Positions 25,801-39,700 of a stretch of 64,000 bases of DNA are shown one piece after another. Location of the stretch: the NCBI GenBank assembly GCA_002633005.1, contig NMRA01000018.1:22683-86682 (forward strand), in the 5' to 3' direction. Every line of letters starts with the position of its first letter. The first letter of the stretch is position 1. The DNA comes from Phoronis australis (Eukaryota; Phoronida; Phoronidae). A program made the position numbers and the translations under genes. The notes beneath the pieces were generated by a model. The model was given only the letters and a program-made list of their open reading frames with translations, ran no database searches and was not told the origin of the DNA.

Positions 25801-26487
25801 CGATGTTCAATGTACAATGAACATGTTTTAGGGGTGTACTATAAGTAAAGCCAACGTAGACACAAAATTCTGTGATTTTTGGAGTACCAGCTTAACTCAT
25901 AAACCGTAACAGACTGCCACTGGAAAGAACCAAAAATTAAATAAACACAACACGCGCTGAATGCGCCTTTACTCTTATGATTTGTTGCCGTGTGATGGCG
26001 CAACACGTCAAGGTCATTTTCTTCTGTTAATTTAGTAGACCTACATACTTGTGTGTGTGAGTGCGAAAATCAACGGATTTTTTTACTTTTATCAGTTAGT
26101 ACTGTAAGAAATTGATGATGTTTCAATGAACTTTGACGCACACTGGAACTTATGTAGGGCGATGAATGTTAGGCGAACAACATCGATAGCCTTACCCGGA
26201 ACTCCGGTACTAATACACTGTACATGAATATATTGCCCGTTAGGCAGTGTACCGTGGTCTGATACCCCTGAACCTCGCTATTCCAAAGTGCATCGTAATA
26301 GAGCGGACTTTTCCCAAACTGGAGTGGACGCCAATAAAGTAAATTCTGGCACTTTATAAAAACTAATTGCAGCGGTCTGGTACACCTTGTACCAAACGTG
26401 CACAGGTCGCTCGGATGGGTCCTTACACTAATAAGGCTGGTCACCTGTAACCATTTTTATGCTTTATCAAAATATAGATAAAACTGA
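19819..26487. other. intergenic DNA
   Basis: AT-rich, non-coding. A poly-C run with an N lies at 22,064-22,073, and a hairpin element at 25,487-25,560 is listed separately. Open frames here (such as 23,064-23,282 and 23,554-23,847) show no family resemblance and no paired splice sites. Confidence 0.6.
25487..25560. repeat. CTATAG-core hairpin element
   Basis: It starts GCATGGGCGGCGCACC and ends CGCCGCACATGG, with GGGACTATAGCCCCCCC in the middle. Same family as 1,884 and 8,768. A TTTTTTTCAGTGCTACGC segment is shared with the copy at 47,949. Confidence 0.65.
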
Positions 26488-26605
26488 GCCGAGGAGCTAG
26501 ACATTGGACTCAAGGGCCTTAGCAAGGTGCACCAGTGGGACTCGAACCCGCGACCTTGAGTAAAGGAAGCGAACACCTATCACACTAGGTGGCACTGCCT
26601 CCTCC
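26488..26605 (-). mobile_element. tRNA-derived SINE copy
   Basis: On the minus strand a tRNA-like head (GGCAGTGCCACCTAGTGTGA, then the B box GGTTCGAGTCC) is followed by a tail containing AAGGCCCTTGAGTCC. About 70 bp of the head is almost identical to the plus-strand copy at 44,755. The box A/B layout shows an RNA polymerase III origin; the acceptor stem is not intact, so it is not a functional tRNA gene. Confidence 0.8.
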
Positions 26606-29600
26606 ATCTGGACATTAGGCCTCATTTTTACTCTCGGAAATAAACAAAATTATAACCCGGCGAAGTTTCGCAGAAAAGGTGGTGCTATTTCTCACGTATT
26701 CCTTCGGAATTCGCAATTCGTAGTAGAAGATTTCTTGCATTACTTTTACGTTTGACAACGAAGTAAGAGGTAAAATTCATGAAAGGTGACCCACTAATAT
26801 ATACCATCAACGGGTAACCGCGTAAAGTAGCCAGGTCTAAAAAGTGATCTTTTCCGCGAATTTTTGTTGCACCATGATCCTCCAATTTTTGGGGGCTACC
26901 TCCACGAGGTTTGCTCTGCCTACATGGTGAAGGCTGCGAAATTGGCGACAATCATGGGGATGAAATTGATCGAAGAATCGAGCTGGCGAAGTCGAATTAG
27001 TTTGTGTACCCCCGGGAAAACGGATGCCACACCCAGAAAAATGTCCCCCTGAAGCAATAAAGAAATGCCATTGGTCATGAGGAAATAAAAAATTGTCAGA
27101 CTTAATCATTAAAACAAGCATTTATTGAACTCGACAACAACAGACGTGAGTGCACTCAAATCCGTCACGCCACCTACCGACTTGATTCGGTGATTAGAAG
27201 TGTGCAGAGTACAAAATAACAAAAAAGATATAAAGTCCACAAAACATTATTGGTTCTGGTCTGCGCACGGACTCGTTTGGAGACCTGCGCCTAAATACTT
27301 TGGAATAAAAAATAAGCGCTCATACATCACCTTAGTAAAAAGTTCTAAGTTTTTTCCATATCATATAACCCCAAACATTATCTGAAAGAGTTCAGCTGCA
27401 ATTCACTCTGTTTGGAATTAGACCTTTTACGCTCATAAATTCAGTCTCATCATATTCCTTATCATGATGGGGTTCCATTTCTCTTACCAACTTAGGGGTA
27501 AGTCACATACCATGCCAGCATTCACGCTGGTCTTTCCAATTCCCAATTTTAGGGTTGGCCAACCATAATATGAAAGTTTGAGGCGTTTTCTTGGGTCACA
27601 GAAGGTTTCAATGTTTTTGTTGATAATTATGAAATCCTATCATGACAAAAATATGATTTGGACTTCATGAAAGTGAAAGGCCCACTTCAATTATCGTTTT
27701 TAGCAAGAGTGACCTCCTTAATGACCTTCGCTGATTAATAAAGATGACCTCCAATGAATCAGTCTGGTCTCACCCCAGTACAGCCAGCTGCCACTAGGGG
27801 CCACTCAGTCACCTCACCCTAGTACAGCCATGCGCCACTAGGGCCACTAAAGATGCTGATATCCTGTTCAATTTTTCATACTATTAAATAAGTAAACAAA
27901 AAACAAGCAACATTCAAATTAATTATCAAAACAACCAGAGAGCAGAGCTAACAATAATTTTTTAGCCTGAGGCAGTATAATTTTAACAAGCAGTTAATAC
28001 AAGTAAATAAAAAAATTGATATATATATATCCATGGACACTACAGTTAACACATGTCCAAGCACCATGTACACTTTAACTCGTGGTGAATCTAACCACTT
28101 CTGAAACACTAAATTTAGCTTTAAAATCACGAAACTCAACAACATTGATAAGACAAACCACGAAACCATTTCTAAAACGGTGCAGGTATTCCCTATTGTA
28201 TCACATGGTGTAATAAAACAGATTCAACTTGAGAACAACTACCATAGGCATGACAATGGACAACAGACACCGCCGCACTATTTGTTTGTGGGTGTACTGC
28301 CAACCTCACTAAATATCAAGTGAAATGTGTTTTGAAGGCTTCATCTTCTGAGACATGCATAACATTAGTCAACAGATAAATACCCATTGCAGCCTTTTGG
28401 CTAATTTTTATGATCGTATTTCTTCCAAGAAAGAAGGATTTTTAACTAATTTTTCGCGAGGAATTCAATTTCAGAAGCAAAATATGTTAAAAAATTACCA
28501 GTTTCTGTCCTTGGCAATTCAATTTATTTTAGCCAATATTTTATTGCCACTTGTGCAGTAGTTCCCGGCCTCAGTGCAGGTAAAACTCCCTGATCAGATA
28601 TATTTGACAATTGGTGTTTGCTAATGCTAACACAATAGCCAACTGTATTCAGTCCAGCTGCTTGTGCTGCACCTATGTAATACTTTATGACACCTCATGA
28701 TGTCATAAAACTATATGTGCCTGTTGACTGTTGACAGCCCAGCCAGATGGCTCTATATTGTGTTGGCAGGGAAGGGGATAACTAAAACTTGAGCTTCAGT
28801 TCACAAATTGGGTTTTGGCTTGAATTTTCACCTGTACTAGGTCCACAACTGCACAACACAATATACCCTTAAATCAACTTCCCCCCCCCCCCCNCCCCCC
28901 CCCCCCTGTGGATGTAACATACAAGATACCACGGAACGGCCCAATTTCTTAACAAAATTAAAGCGGCAATAACCCACCTTTTGATTTTGGACCCCTACAA
29001 TTGTAACATTGATCCCATCTCATCTATTCTTTACTCAGGCTAGAAATGAATGTGATAACAACTGGCAGTTCATTAATACCACCCACATTAATGAAGATTC
29101 TATTTAAGTCATGGTGAGCTAGGCCCAGTTGCTGAAGCAGTGTGGGAAATTAAAGAGGACAAGACCACGATGACATAGATCTGGATCAGTAAATTCAACT
29201 GTGAAGACAGTCGGTATATCGCAACTTTAAATGACAACACTGATTACGTCAATTAATACAAGAGCAAAGTATACCATCATTATGGTGTTACCGTGGCAAC
29301 TGTCAATCACATTGTGATGTCATCATCTTCGTTATCTTGTATTCCCAGATTGTCGCAAGCCACCATTGAGTGAGAGCGCGCTTCTCTCGACAATTTTATC
29401 TGTAAAAACAGAAGTTTAACAATTAACACACCCATAACGTTACAGGAACGGGATTGGGCACAATGTACGGGGAACTAACATAAGAAAAATATCCAATATC
29501 TTAGTTTAACCACAATACATTTCCGATTTCATATAACCTGGACAGATCAACAGATATCAAAATGCATCAAACTTAGACGAACTTCATATCCGAGGTATTA

Positions 29601-29856
29601 AGCAGCATGCCATGAAACTTTTTTGTTGCTAGAAAAGCAGAACGCTGATACATTGAACCAATAGGTGACAGCACTATTCCATGAAGACTAATTATTTCTT
29701 TCACTACACCAAGTACAGAAAACAATTAGAATTAATACATCAAATTGTTGACATAAAGAAATGAAGTATGGACTTAATCCCACTTCTGTGCATCAGAATT
29801 ATGCCGAAGTTCAACACTGTCGCGTTTATTTTGAAAGGTGGACTGGCATGTAAGAC
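26606..29856. other. intergenic DNA downstream of TMEM175
   Basis: No supportable gene. It includes a degenerate tandem pair at 27,767-27,850 built on CAGTACAGCCA...GCCACTAGGG, and a poly-C tract with an N at 28,880-28,907. Minus-strand frames at 26,685-27,121 are open but unrecognisable. Confidence 0.55.
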
Positions 29857-30112
29857 CAGGGGCCTGTTCCAAGAAACTGACTTTAAGTTCATTTTTGACT
29901 TAAGTTTAAGATTTGTCTTAACTTCCAAACTTCGAAACTTCCATATTCAGTAAGTTAGTCAAAATTAAGACAAAATTTATGTTAAACACTTAAGTCAAAC
30001 TTAAGATCTCTTTCTTGAATTGGTATTGAGACAAATTTAACTTTGATTTTAAAATTTACTAAACTTTAAGATTTGTCTTAGCTAAATCAATTTTGTTGGA
30101 ACGGGCCCCAGG
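29857..30112. mobile_element. 256-bp foldback/MITE with GGCCxGTTCCAA ends
   Basis: The left end CCAGGGGCCTGTTCCAA (29,857-29,873) is an inverted match, 15 of 17, to TTGGAACGGGCCCCAGG (30,096-30,112). The inside repeats AAGATTTGTCTTA twice. A half-copy with GGCCCGTTCCAAGAAA lies at about 52,291. No open frame; non-autonomous element. Confidence 0.75.
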
Positions 30113-30119
30113 GCTGCAT

Positions 30120-30440
30120 TCCATAGACATGAGAACCTCAACACAATATCACATAAGACTTTGCAAGATATCTCCTATAAGACAAGAGAACCTCAACACA
30201 ATATCACATAAAACTTTGCAAGATATGTCCTATAAGATAACAGAACTTCAACACCATATCACATAAGACCTCAACACAATATCACATAAGACCTCAACAC
30301 AATATCACATAAGACCTCAACACAATATCACATAAGAGCTCAACACAATATCACATAAGACTGCAAGATCTCCTATAAGACAAGAGAACCTCAACACAAT
30401 ATCACGTAACACTTTGCAAGATATCTCCTATAAGACAAGC
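30120..30440. repeat. minisatellite next to the TMEM175 3' end
   Basis: Tandem units of about 23 bp (CCTCAACACAATATCACATA) plus a longer version with TTTGCAAGATATCTCCTATA. At least eight short units are seen at 30,245-30,360. The array ends about 155 bp from the TMEM175 stop codon, so it may be transcribed as 3' UTR. Confidence 0.85.
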
Positions 30441-30594
30441 AATGGCCATGACCATGCTAGCTTCCTTTGTGAAATTCTCGCATCTATTTTCTCTGGTGGC
30501 TCCGTGGTCAGCGGACCCTTCGGGTCCTTCATGGAGTCTCCATAGGCGTAAATTTGTAATAATTGTATTTTTGCCTTAACGTGAATAAAGTGTA

Positions 30595-30729
30595 TTACGA
30601 CATTACAACAACAGAACCCAGCCCAGGAAGCAAGGATACGCAGACTGGACTCACTCTTTTCCTGATATTGACGATGAGAAGATCCAAAAGTCTGAGCCCA
30701 ATGAAGATACAAGGCGTCACAAATTGTAC
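30595..30729 (-). CDS. TMEM175: TMEM175 coding exon 15 (last helix, C-terminus)
   Basis: 135 nt after acceptor TATGAAATTTTTACAG. Residues 424-467: helix 6 of repeat 2 (VQFVTPCIFIGLRLLDLLIV), a basic turn NIRKR and a short hydrophobic tail ending VVVMS, then TAA. The block VP..F..LRLL matches human TMEM175, whose tail is longer and Pro-rich. No AATAAA was seen close downstream. Confidence 0.88.
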   Translation of the reverse strand, partial: VQFVTPCIFIGLRLLDLLIVNIRKRVSPVCVSLLPGLGSVVVMS

Positions 30730-33700
30730 CTGTAAAAATTTCATAAAAATATTTAACACACCTCCAAAAATCGCTTTCAAATTATATCCAGGTTGTCGTT
30801 CACTCCCTTGCATACATTCATTTCTAAGACCGAGCTCAGATGAGTAGGGGACACAACTCTGCAATGCTCAATTGTCTGCCAGTAAAGCCAGGATTCGAAC
30901 CCGGCTCCCCCAAACAAGAGTGCGGAGCTCAAACCAATGAGCCACACGGTCTCTATTAACGATATGAATTTTAATAATGATAACTGTGGCAGATGGTCAA
31001 AGCCGAAATCGAAATGAACAACACGTCCACGTGCAGTCACCAGTCATGCAGGTCAATTTATTACACAAACAATCTTGGTGTAATATGTAATTGGAACAAA
31101 GAACAGGCCATGTTTTTTTTTTCCTTTCAAAAATGGCTACCGTATATTTCTGTACAGGTGATAATGTTTGTTGAAGCAGTCTCTTTGCGCTCCTAGTTAC
31201 CTTGGTGCATGTGTTTGAAATAAGACTTGTTTTACTAAATAAGACGATTCTCTGAAAGGAACACGTTATCGGTCAAAAGAAAACTCTTTTTATGAAACAA
31301 AAATTCTATTTTTCAAAAACAAGCACGTCATAGTTCACGCACGTGCAGCATCTAAACAGACAACACTGAGTTTTGGAATGGACCAGGCAGTTTTGTTTTG
31401 TCGGATGAATAAGGCAATGGGAATACTACTACTTGACCACAAATAGGAACCATTTTATAATTGAGCGTTTCAGTGTGCGTTAAACATCTTCATCAGGAAC
31501 ATAACAGAACTAAAAGGACTATATATGGTAGAGTGAAATGTCATCAAATTCGTTCAAAACTAATTGCAAACAAATTCTCTTGTCCCCACAGAATACGTTC
31601 ATTAAAAAATAAACCTGGGAGTGGATCAGGCCTGTGGGACCTGTTAAAATGCATCACCTAACAACACATTTTGCTTTATCGTTCAACAACTCATCTCCTT
31701 GTCTGATATCATATCTGCCTCTACTAACCACATAGTGTGTTTTATTGTTCAACTACTGCTCAAAATATTTGATATCATATCTATCGCAATGAACCGAGTT
31801 GCACCATTAACACAAAATAGAACAAAACTTCCCCATATCAAGACTTCAAAGTCCTCCCAAGTTCCTGACTGCTTCAAGTCCTAGTGTATATCTAGGTAAT
31901 AAAATGCGCTTTATATATTTGATGAACTGAAAGTCGTACTTACAATGTAAAAGTCTTTGGCAGAGAAGTGCTCCAAGTAAAATGCTGCGAAGAAAATGAT
32001 GAGGCTGAAAACACAATCATACCAATACCTCTTTATTAACCGTACAGTACCGGCGTGGTCAAGTGGGTGGAGTAAAAAACCCTCTCCCAACCAAAACATG
32101 TTTTCACTTTTCCTTTGCCCCCCTTGCCCCCTGTCCATTGCAAAATGACCCCCCTTCCCTCCCAATGCCACACCTTAACCTCTCCCTGATATCTGTGCAC
32201 GTCCCGCAATGAATACTTCAAGCTATGCCAGAGCACTGGTCACTCTTCACAAAACCTGCAACCTGTGAATTTCTGAAGGCTAGGTATTTATCAAGCTTGA
32301 GTTTGCTTAAAGCAACACAGGTAACCAGTGGCGCCCACTGGTGTCAAATCTAGGGTCAGCGATTTAAGGGATTCCAAAGAACTGACATTTCGTCATGACG
32401 CGAGACCATGATCTACATGCTGCAGGGCTTGGAACGACCACTGACAAAAAAAGCGGAAACTTTTACGGCCCAAATCATGCGCGCTACCCAGCCTTGAAAT
32501 GGTCGATGTGAACCTTCCCCTGACAAATAATCGGGAGGAATATAAAAAAATTACCACCATCAGTAGCAAGCGTCTGCGTCCTTTTAGCTCGTCCGTCTGC
32601 TCCCAACCCAAACATTTTTGGCAGCAGAGCCGTAGTATTTGTCGCCGCGATTTACAATAACACGAGACGCCATTGAAAATCCCACCACGCTATCCCAGAT
32701 GCCCCGGCAATGTTTACAATTTATGTTCCTCCGAAACATAAAGAGCAACTTCCGCTTTTCGAGGTGAACGTCGTCTGCAAAGCAGCGGTAAGAAAGGAAC
32801 TTGCTGCAGAAATTTTATATCAAATCCGATTTTTTTTACGCGGAAATATAATAAAATGCGCGGACAGAACATTTGAAAAAAGCGGAAATTCGCGTTTCCG
32901 CAGAAAATTCCAAGCCCTGATGCTGGCTTGTCACAGCGTACCATTTTACGAGGCATAACAAACAGCGTGCCATTTTACGAGGCATAACAAACTGCCAATT
33001 CCTTGCAAGCCCACAAATAACTTCTTGTGTTAGAGAGACAGATGTCGAGACAAAGTGTACGTCAGTAAGCCCAGGTCCAAACCATCTTGGACAAAACAAG
33101 GGTTCATGAGCATTCAACAAGGTAAAAGACGATACCATTTAATTCACAGATAATCTGAAGAACAACGTCTGCCTTCAGTTTGGTCAACAGTCATGGTGCG
33201 ACATGAACATGGCTGCCACAGACACAGAGAGCAATGTAATGACACACATGCCAGTATCCGCCATAAAAGACAGACCAACAATATCTGCCGTGAAAAACGG
33301 ACCAACCAAATGCAAGGTATTTTAGGGATGAGGAATTATTCTCACCTGAAAATAGGAAAAATCACCAGCTTAAGTGTGCAATAAACATGGAACTTGCCAC
33401 CGTAAGATGCTTCAGAGTGAAGGTACTTGTGTCTGGAAAATAGTAAACACTAACAATGGAGTACGAAGGACAATTTGTTGAAAAATAAGAGGCACTATAA
33501 AGAAATTTGGTGAATATCAAAACAAATACTTTGGGTATCCTAATATCCCAGCAACACACCTTTAACAAGTATGTAGAGTGGAGTCCTCTTGGTATTAAAA
33601 AGCCAAAAACACTTCAAGTTTATTTTAATTAATCGAATTGCTAGTGCCACTCGACATTGTATCAGTTTTTCAATACTAGAGCTAAACTCTAATTCTCTCT

Positions 33701-36700
33701 GAAAGTACATACATGTAACTGTTGGCACATGTTTTGTGAGGCGAAAACAGCGAACAAAGATGAAAAGGCATTCAGGTTTTTTCCCATGTCTGTCAAGCCG
33801 CTCACTCAGGGCCCAGTGCCTGCACGTTTTCGTCAAAGAATCATGTCGATAGTAAAGGTCCTTGTTATTTCTCCATATTTGAACAATTTTAAGCAATATA
33901 TATATAATGTTGATCTTTTTGTGTATGTCACTTTGTTGATACCAAAATCCCATGTTCAATACAATCCTCAACCTAATGGAACATACTGCCAAAACCAAAG
34001 CCAATCACCAATTCATAATCTTGCTGCATGCTTCACATGTTGTGAGTAAGTCAGCCAAAGAAATGTTGCCAACAACAGGAAACGTCCATGAAGCTTATAG
34101 TGTGGTAGCGACGGCGCCCTCTTACTAACATCAGGGAGTACATCTACATTGACATCAAGTCTAAACTGACTATACTTACGGCTTTTGCAATGCGATGACC
34201 CAAATTACGGACTGCGACAAGCCAGCGACGAAGCTGGCAACAGCAGTCAACTGAATGGCAACTCGTGCATTTTCAAAGTCGACTCCTTCCTATAGAATTG
34301 ACAGAACTGATCACCATGGTAACCCCATCAGCAATGATCGATCAACAAGATGGCCAAAGCAGTTTAAAATAAGTCAAATAAGACAAACAGAAAATGCTAC
34401 ACACCAAAAACGAATTTAAACACCATGAAGTATGAGACTGTTCGTAAGGCCAAAGGTTATCACTAGTAAGAGTACCCATTTGGCGCAATACTTGTAGTGA
34501 TGCAAAAAAAAACACAGCTCAACGTTTTATTAAAATACAGATTATGATCACCTTTGACAACAAAATAAATAATATAGTCCCTTTTCTCACTCAACGACAC
34601 GTGGAAAACGATAGTGTTGTCAAAAATGATACGTCACTCAGAACATAACTAAATGCAGCAAACGGAGAATACTTACAAATGAGTCATACTTGTCAATCAT
34701 CTTATACGCGAATGGGAAGAAACCAACACTGGCCAAACACTGAAAAGAGTGTAAAAAATCATAGAAAGCGGTTACTGTACTATAGTCTTGTGTTACACTC
34801 ACCGTTGTAATATATTCCTTAACTCAGATTATGGACGATTTGTTGCAATTGCTTTAGATTTGGCTAAATTGATATGTTGGCTTGTAACGGCATGTCACTT
34901 AATGTCCCCAGCATGGACTCCAGTGCTATAGTATACAGTCACTTCCTCCGCAGCACACAAGTCATTCTTTACCTGACCAACACTTTGAGACCAATTCTGT
35001 TACGGAAAGTAGCTTAAATCTAAAGTTATTTTTTTGACTGTCAAAGCTAGGTTGATAGCGGCTTGAACACAATTTCACAGTTGCCAAACAGTCCAAAACA
35101 AGAAAAACGGATTCTTCAGAAACGAGGCTAAAAAAGTCCACAGGGACACCTTTTTATCTTTAAAGGACAATTAACATACTTCAAGTCGAGTTGTTGTCAA
35201 CAAAAAATCTGAAGGCAACACATTCCTTTAAACAAGCATCAAGAGCTCATGGCACTGCAAAATGAATGTACAATGTACACTCTCCTGGGGAATATTTTTG
35301 GATGCAAAGACACTTTCGTTAAAATGAAGGCTTATGAAAGGGCACCCAGATTTCTTTTTAAAAGCCAACTGAATTTGAATTCACTACTTCTTACTTGAGT
35401 TGGACATCTCAGACCTTCCCCTGTGTTGGCCCATGTCACACCATAGATAAGGTGGAAACGGTCAGGATTAAATACACCAGGTTAAGTTGCATCCGTTTTG
35501 AAAGGGGGGCGGTGGAACACACGTACAAACATATTGTAAACTCCACAATATACACTCACCAAGGTATTAAAGAAGCTCATAGCCCGGTCAAACTCTTTTA
35601 GGCACTGAAAAGAGAAAAACAGATAAGTCAGATGAAAGAAAAGTTTCCAGTGTCAAAACCAAAGTAAAATTTAACACTTTAAACAGGATCATCTACCAGC
35701 AAAAAAAATGAAACTAATACATTTCAACTGAGCTTGTATTAGTTTTAATTTTTTGCTGATATTTATTGACTGGATGTCTAATATTCACCAACTGACTTAG
35801 GATCGGCTTTATTCAAACACTATTGGAATAAAAATGATGCAAGTCAATAACGCCATTCATCTTGAAAATTTGGGCAGTATTAATATTTGATACTCAGACA
35901 AAGCCAAATTAAATGAATAGTAGTGCTGATTGACAGATGAACTGCTAGAGGGCGATGTTAAATTACATGTAGGTTTGAGTGATGGATGAACCACAAAAGG
36001 GCGATGTTAACTTACATGTAGGGTTGAGTGATGGATGAACCACAAGAGGGCGATGCTGATGAAGCTTCCAAAGTAGGCAAATATTGTGGTTGACATTTCA
36101 CCTAACAACATTCTGACATCCACTCCATCCTTTGCTTTTGTAACATCTTCACTAAAAACAGCAATGGCAGTTACAGGGTACACTTAAGACTGCATGCAGC
36201 GCCACCTTTGGATAACAATTCTTTTGGATCTTGTTTAGGGATGGGAACATTTGCACGCGTTCTTACATGTAAATACACTAAGTTAGCATTGCTTCCTAAT
36301 CACACCAGATGGCACCACGTACTGAACTGGAATTTACATTATTCAAAAGCAAGATTCAACATAACTAACTAATTTGGATTTATTAAGTAACAACTTTGTG
36401 ATTTGTTCTTGACCAGGCACTGTGTGAAACTTTACAGTGGTTTTTAAACTAAACAAGACAGTTGTTGCGTGCGCAGGACTGCTCAGCTTGGGGTACAGTA
36501 TGATGAAATAAATCAGTAAAAAAAAAACACTTTGGCAAGAATGAAGCACACTAATTGGCTGACTCTCTTAACAGGGCCGAGATATGGTTAGGCAGGGGTA
36601 CGGGCAGGCAGGAGTACGGTTAGGCAAGGGTACGGGTAGAGAAGGGTACAGTTAGAAACAAAGTAAGCATCCTTCATAAAAAACGTTGAGGACTTCTAAC

Positions 36701-39700
36701 AAAACTTTCGACATTTTTTTAAAGTTTGACACCAAGAATATTAACGTTGTAAAACTACTAACTAAAATCAGTCATACGTCATATGACATGTGAATAACAT
36801 GAGTAACAAATATTAGGTAATCAGATTAGGAACAACCATTTGATGAAGAACATAATTACACAAACACACAGGATGTATTTATTTTACATGGTAAATTCTA
36901 ATGATTTCCTAACTACTCAGAAGATGGCAGCACAGCAAGACTCACCACAGATCTAATATCAATATTGTGGCTACAATGGCAAATACTCCATCACTAAAAC
37001 CTGAAATAGAGGAAAAAACATTATTTAGGGAACCATGATCAGCCAGGTAAACTACCAGGAAGGTTCATCTAGAATGCAATAGGAATCTCTCTGTAATTTT
37101 TTTTTTTTTTTGATAATTTCCTGCATTTTGCCTGACTGTGTATTGTTGTTGTATAACAGTATACACAAAGAATAGTGTGATGTAAGTCCCCTATATGTAT
37201 TGTAAGCACCACAAGATGGCGCACTACACTAAAATCAAGGTCAGAGCAGCTGATGCAGCGGAGTGGTGAGCTGCGAAAATCCCTACTTGTCAAAAGGAAA
37301 CTAAATAATTCCATGCGAGACACAATAGATTACATACAATCAATTGAACATTTCCACCATCAATGGCAGTGGTCATCCCCAGCATGATGGATAAATGGAA
37401 TTGCAGTCACTTGACGACGTTTACATAATATTTTGTGAACACAGAACAAACCAAAAGCACTCGGACAAGATGACCCAGAATTCCCTGTCATGACGTCTAG
37501 GCAGATACGGATTTCATCCTAAAAGTATATTCATCCTCAAAGTATCCTCTCATAATTGAGAATGAACAGAAATGAACTGAAAAGTAATGAGGCTAAGCCA
37601 CTCTGTAATAATAATTTTGCTGTTCAAATTTTAATAGCCATTAATTTTGCTGTAAACAGAATTAGCGATCATGACAGGTGGTATTTTGTCTTGTAGTGTA
37701 ACTCATGTTGTGAACAACTCCACTACAACAACAATCTGTAGGAACACCATATTTATCCACCTTCACTCTCACTCTTATCAGGCTTCTATTGTGAGTCAGC
37801 ATGCGTGAATAATTGGCTGATAAGCCACCTATGGAACTACTTTTGGCTGAATGGATGACCAGGCCATAAAATGATAATTAGCCAAGACCAGTTAAATAAT
37901 GCTGCATGGAATAGTTAATACCTTCATGGCAATTTTGAAAGAGTGGGCATCTTCTGCTAGTCTTTCGCCGAAAGTGTTTTAAAAAAAACTTGGTTTACCG
38001 ACCTCTGATTTTCTGGATTATGCAAACATTAAAATTCAAATATGCTACGTTTTCATTTCCGCCATCATTATGCTATGGAAACAAGAAAAAATTGGCAACA
38101 ATCCGTACAAGCAACAAAGAATATGTCGTAGCATCACCTAGCCTTGGTGGAAAGCTGTATATCGGGCGCTTACAAAAATTCATTTCACAGGGAGGGGACG
38201 CTTCTTGTAGCCTAAGGCAGTTGAAACTTGGTTTCCGAAACGGGTAAAACCGGAAGCTAGGATTTACTCAAATTTACGCTCTGTGACGTATTTGTAGCCT
38301 ATGACAGTCTTTCTACAAAATTGTGGTGCATTGCTATCAAACTCCATTGTTAAATTACAATTATCATTTTTCAAAAAATTTTGCTGAAATCCCAGGGCGA
38401 AAACTTGCCGACTTACTCGCTGAATCACGATCGTCGATAGGGAAACATGAATTCTTGAATAAAAATACAGTTTCGACTCAACAAATAACATGAAATCCTC
38501 CTTATGTTTTACAATTTTTTAAGTTCATGTGGAGTCCAGATTAATTGCAATTAAGTCGAAATCTGCGCTACATTGCACCCCACAACACGAGAAAAATCTC
38601 TGGATGAACACACATGCTGTTGTCACGTGACGTTTGTTTTGAAGTTCGTCTGCATATGAGCCGTGAGTGCGCTTGCAGGTCATCGACGACAGACTTTTGT
38701 TACAAAAGGTGGAGGATTATGCAAGAAAATGGCGTTTATCAGATTGTTTTTCACTTAAACAGCTGAAACGTGCAAGGTGAGTGCCGGTTAACTCACAGAT
38801 TTTGTGTGCACAGGCTGACGGTCGTTAGCTCTACCGTGGAGTAAAACATTAATAGTCCTAGGCTAGATCTACATGTTGGGGACGAGGTGACGAGGTGAAC
38901 TACCCGGGCTGTGTGAAATTTCTGGGTCTAACAGATACACTGACGAGTGGTACCTTTGGTCAGCCAGCTCGCTGTATCAAGACTATCGTCAAAATCCAAA
39001 TTCGTTTTATCGTGTCCCTGTCAATAATAACGGTTTCTTAATGTTCGTACTTCAGGAACATAACGATCCAGTGTTTTGTATACATACGCGCACGCCACAG
39101 ATCACATCTCCTAAGTTTCCGATTTGACGGATGACAATGAATGACCACAATGAAATTAAACAACGTCGTTTTACATCTTGTAAGAGCTATAATAAACATA
39201 TTTTGAATATTGCAATGCATGTGTTCCAAAATCTACGGGTCCTATATTTTTGTATTCATGCGCGCCAAATGAAAGTAATCTTGAGTGTTGCTGTGTTGCT
39301 AAATCTCTTATTCTGGGCCGATTTGAAAAATTCAAAGTTGTACCAACATTTTTTTCTCTCCTCTTCTCAAATATTACACTTAAAACAACGTAAAACGCTC
39401 TTCATAAAAAGTACGGTCATCTAGGCTAGATTGAAATCAGCTAATCGTATCGGCATGAGCGAAGCCAATTATCCTCGCTCATGACTCAATGACTAGAGCA
39501 GTTAGGCGGGATCCCTTTGATCATGAGCCGAGCACAATGCAGCCAAGGTGGATAAATACGGTCTAGTTCAATCTGCCAAGCACCACCGTTTTCCCTGATC
39601 GGCAGGCCTTGGGGCAATCTTATTTAGTTGGAAATGTTTATGCCATGACTGATAGCAACACTGCTTACACTCCACACGTTCTTTGCCAACACGTTTGGTC

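Noticed and set aside
26685-27121. Overlapping minus-strand open frames
   Set aside because: Some codon regularity but no recognisable motif, no clear splice sites, and the two frames contradict each other.
33540-34004. 154-codon minus-strand open frame between TMEM175 exons 12 and 13
   Set aside because: Starts with TTG, does not match the channel family, and the verified splice sites skip it.
38690-38780. Possible plus-strand 5' exon with GTGCAAG|GTGAGTG donor
   Set aside because: No downstream plus-strand exon was found within the window and its only ATG frame stops after nine codons.
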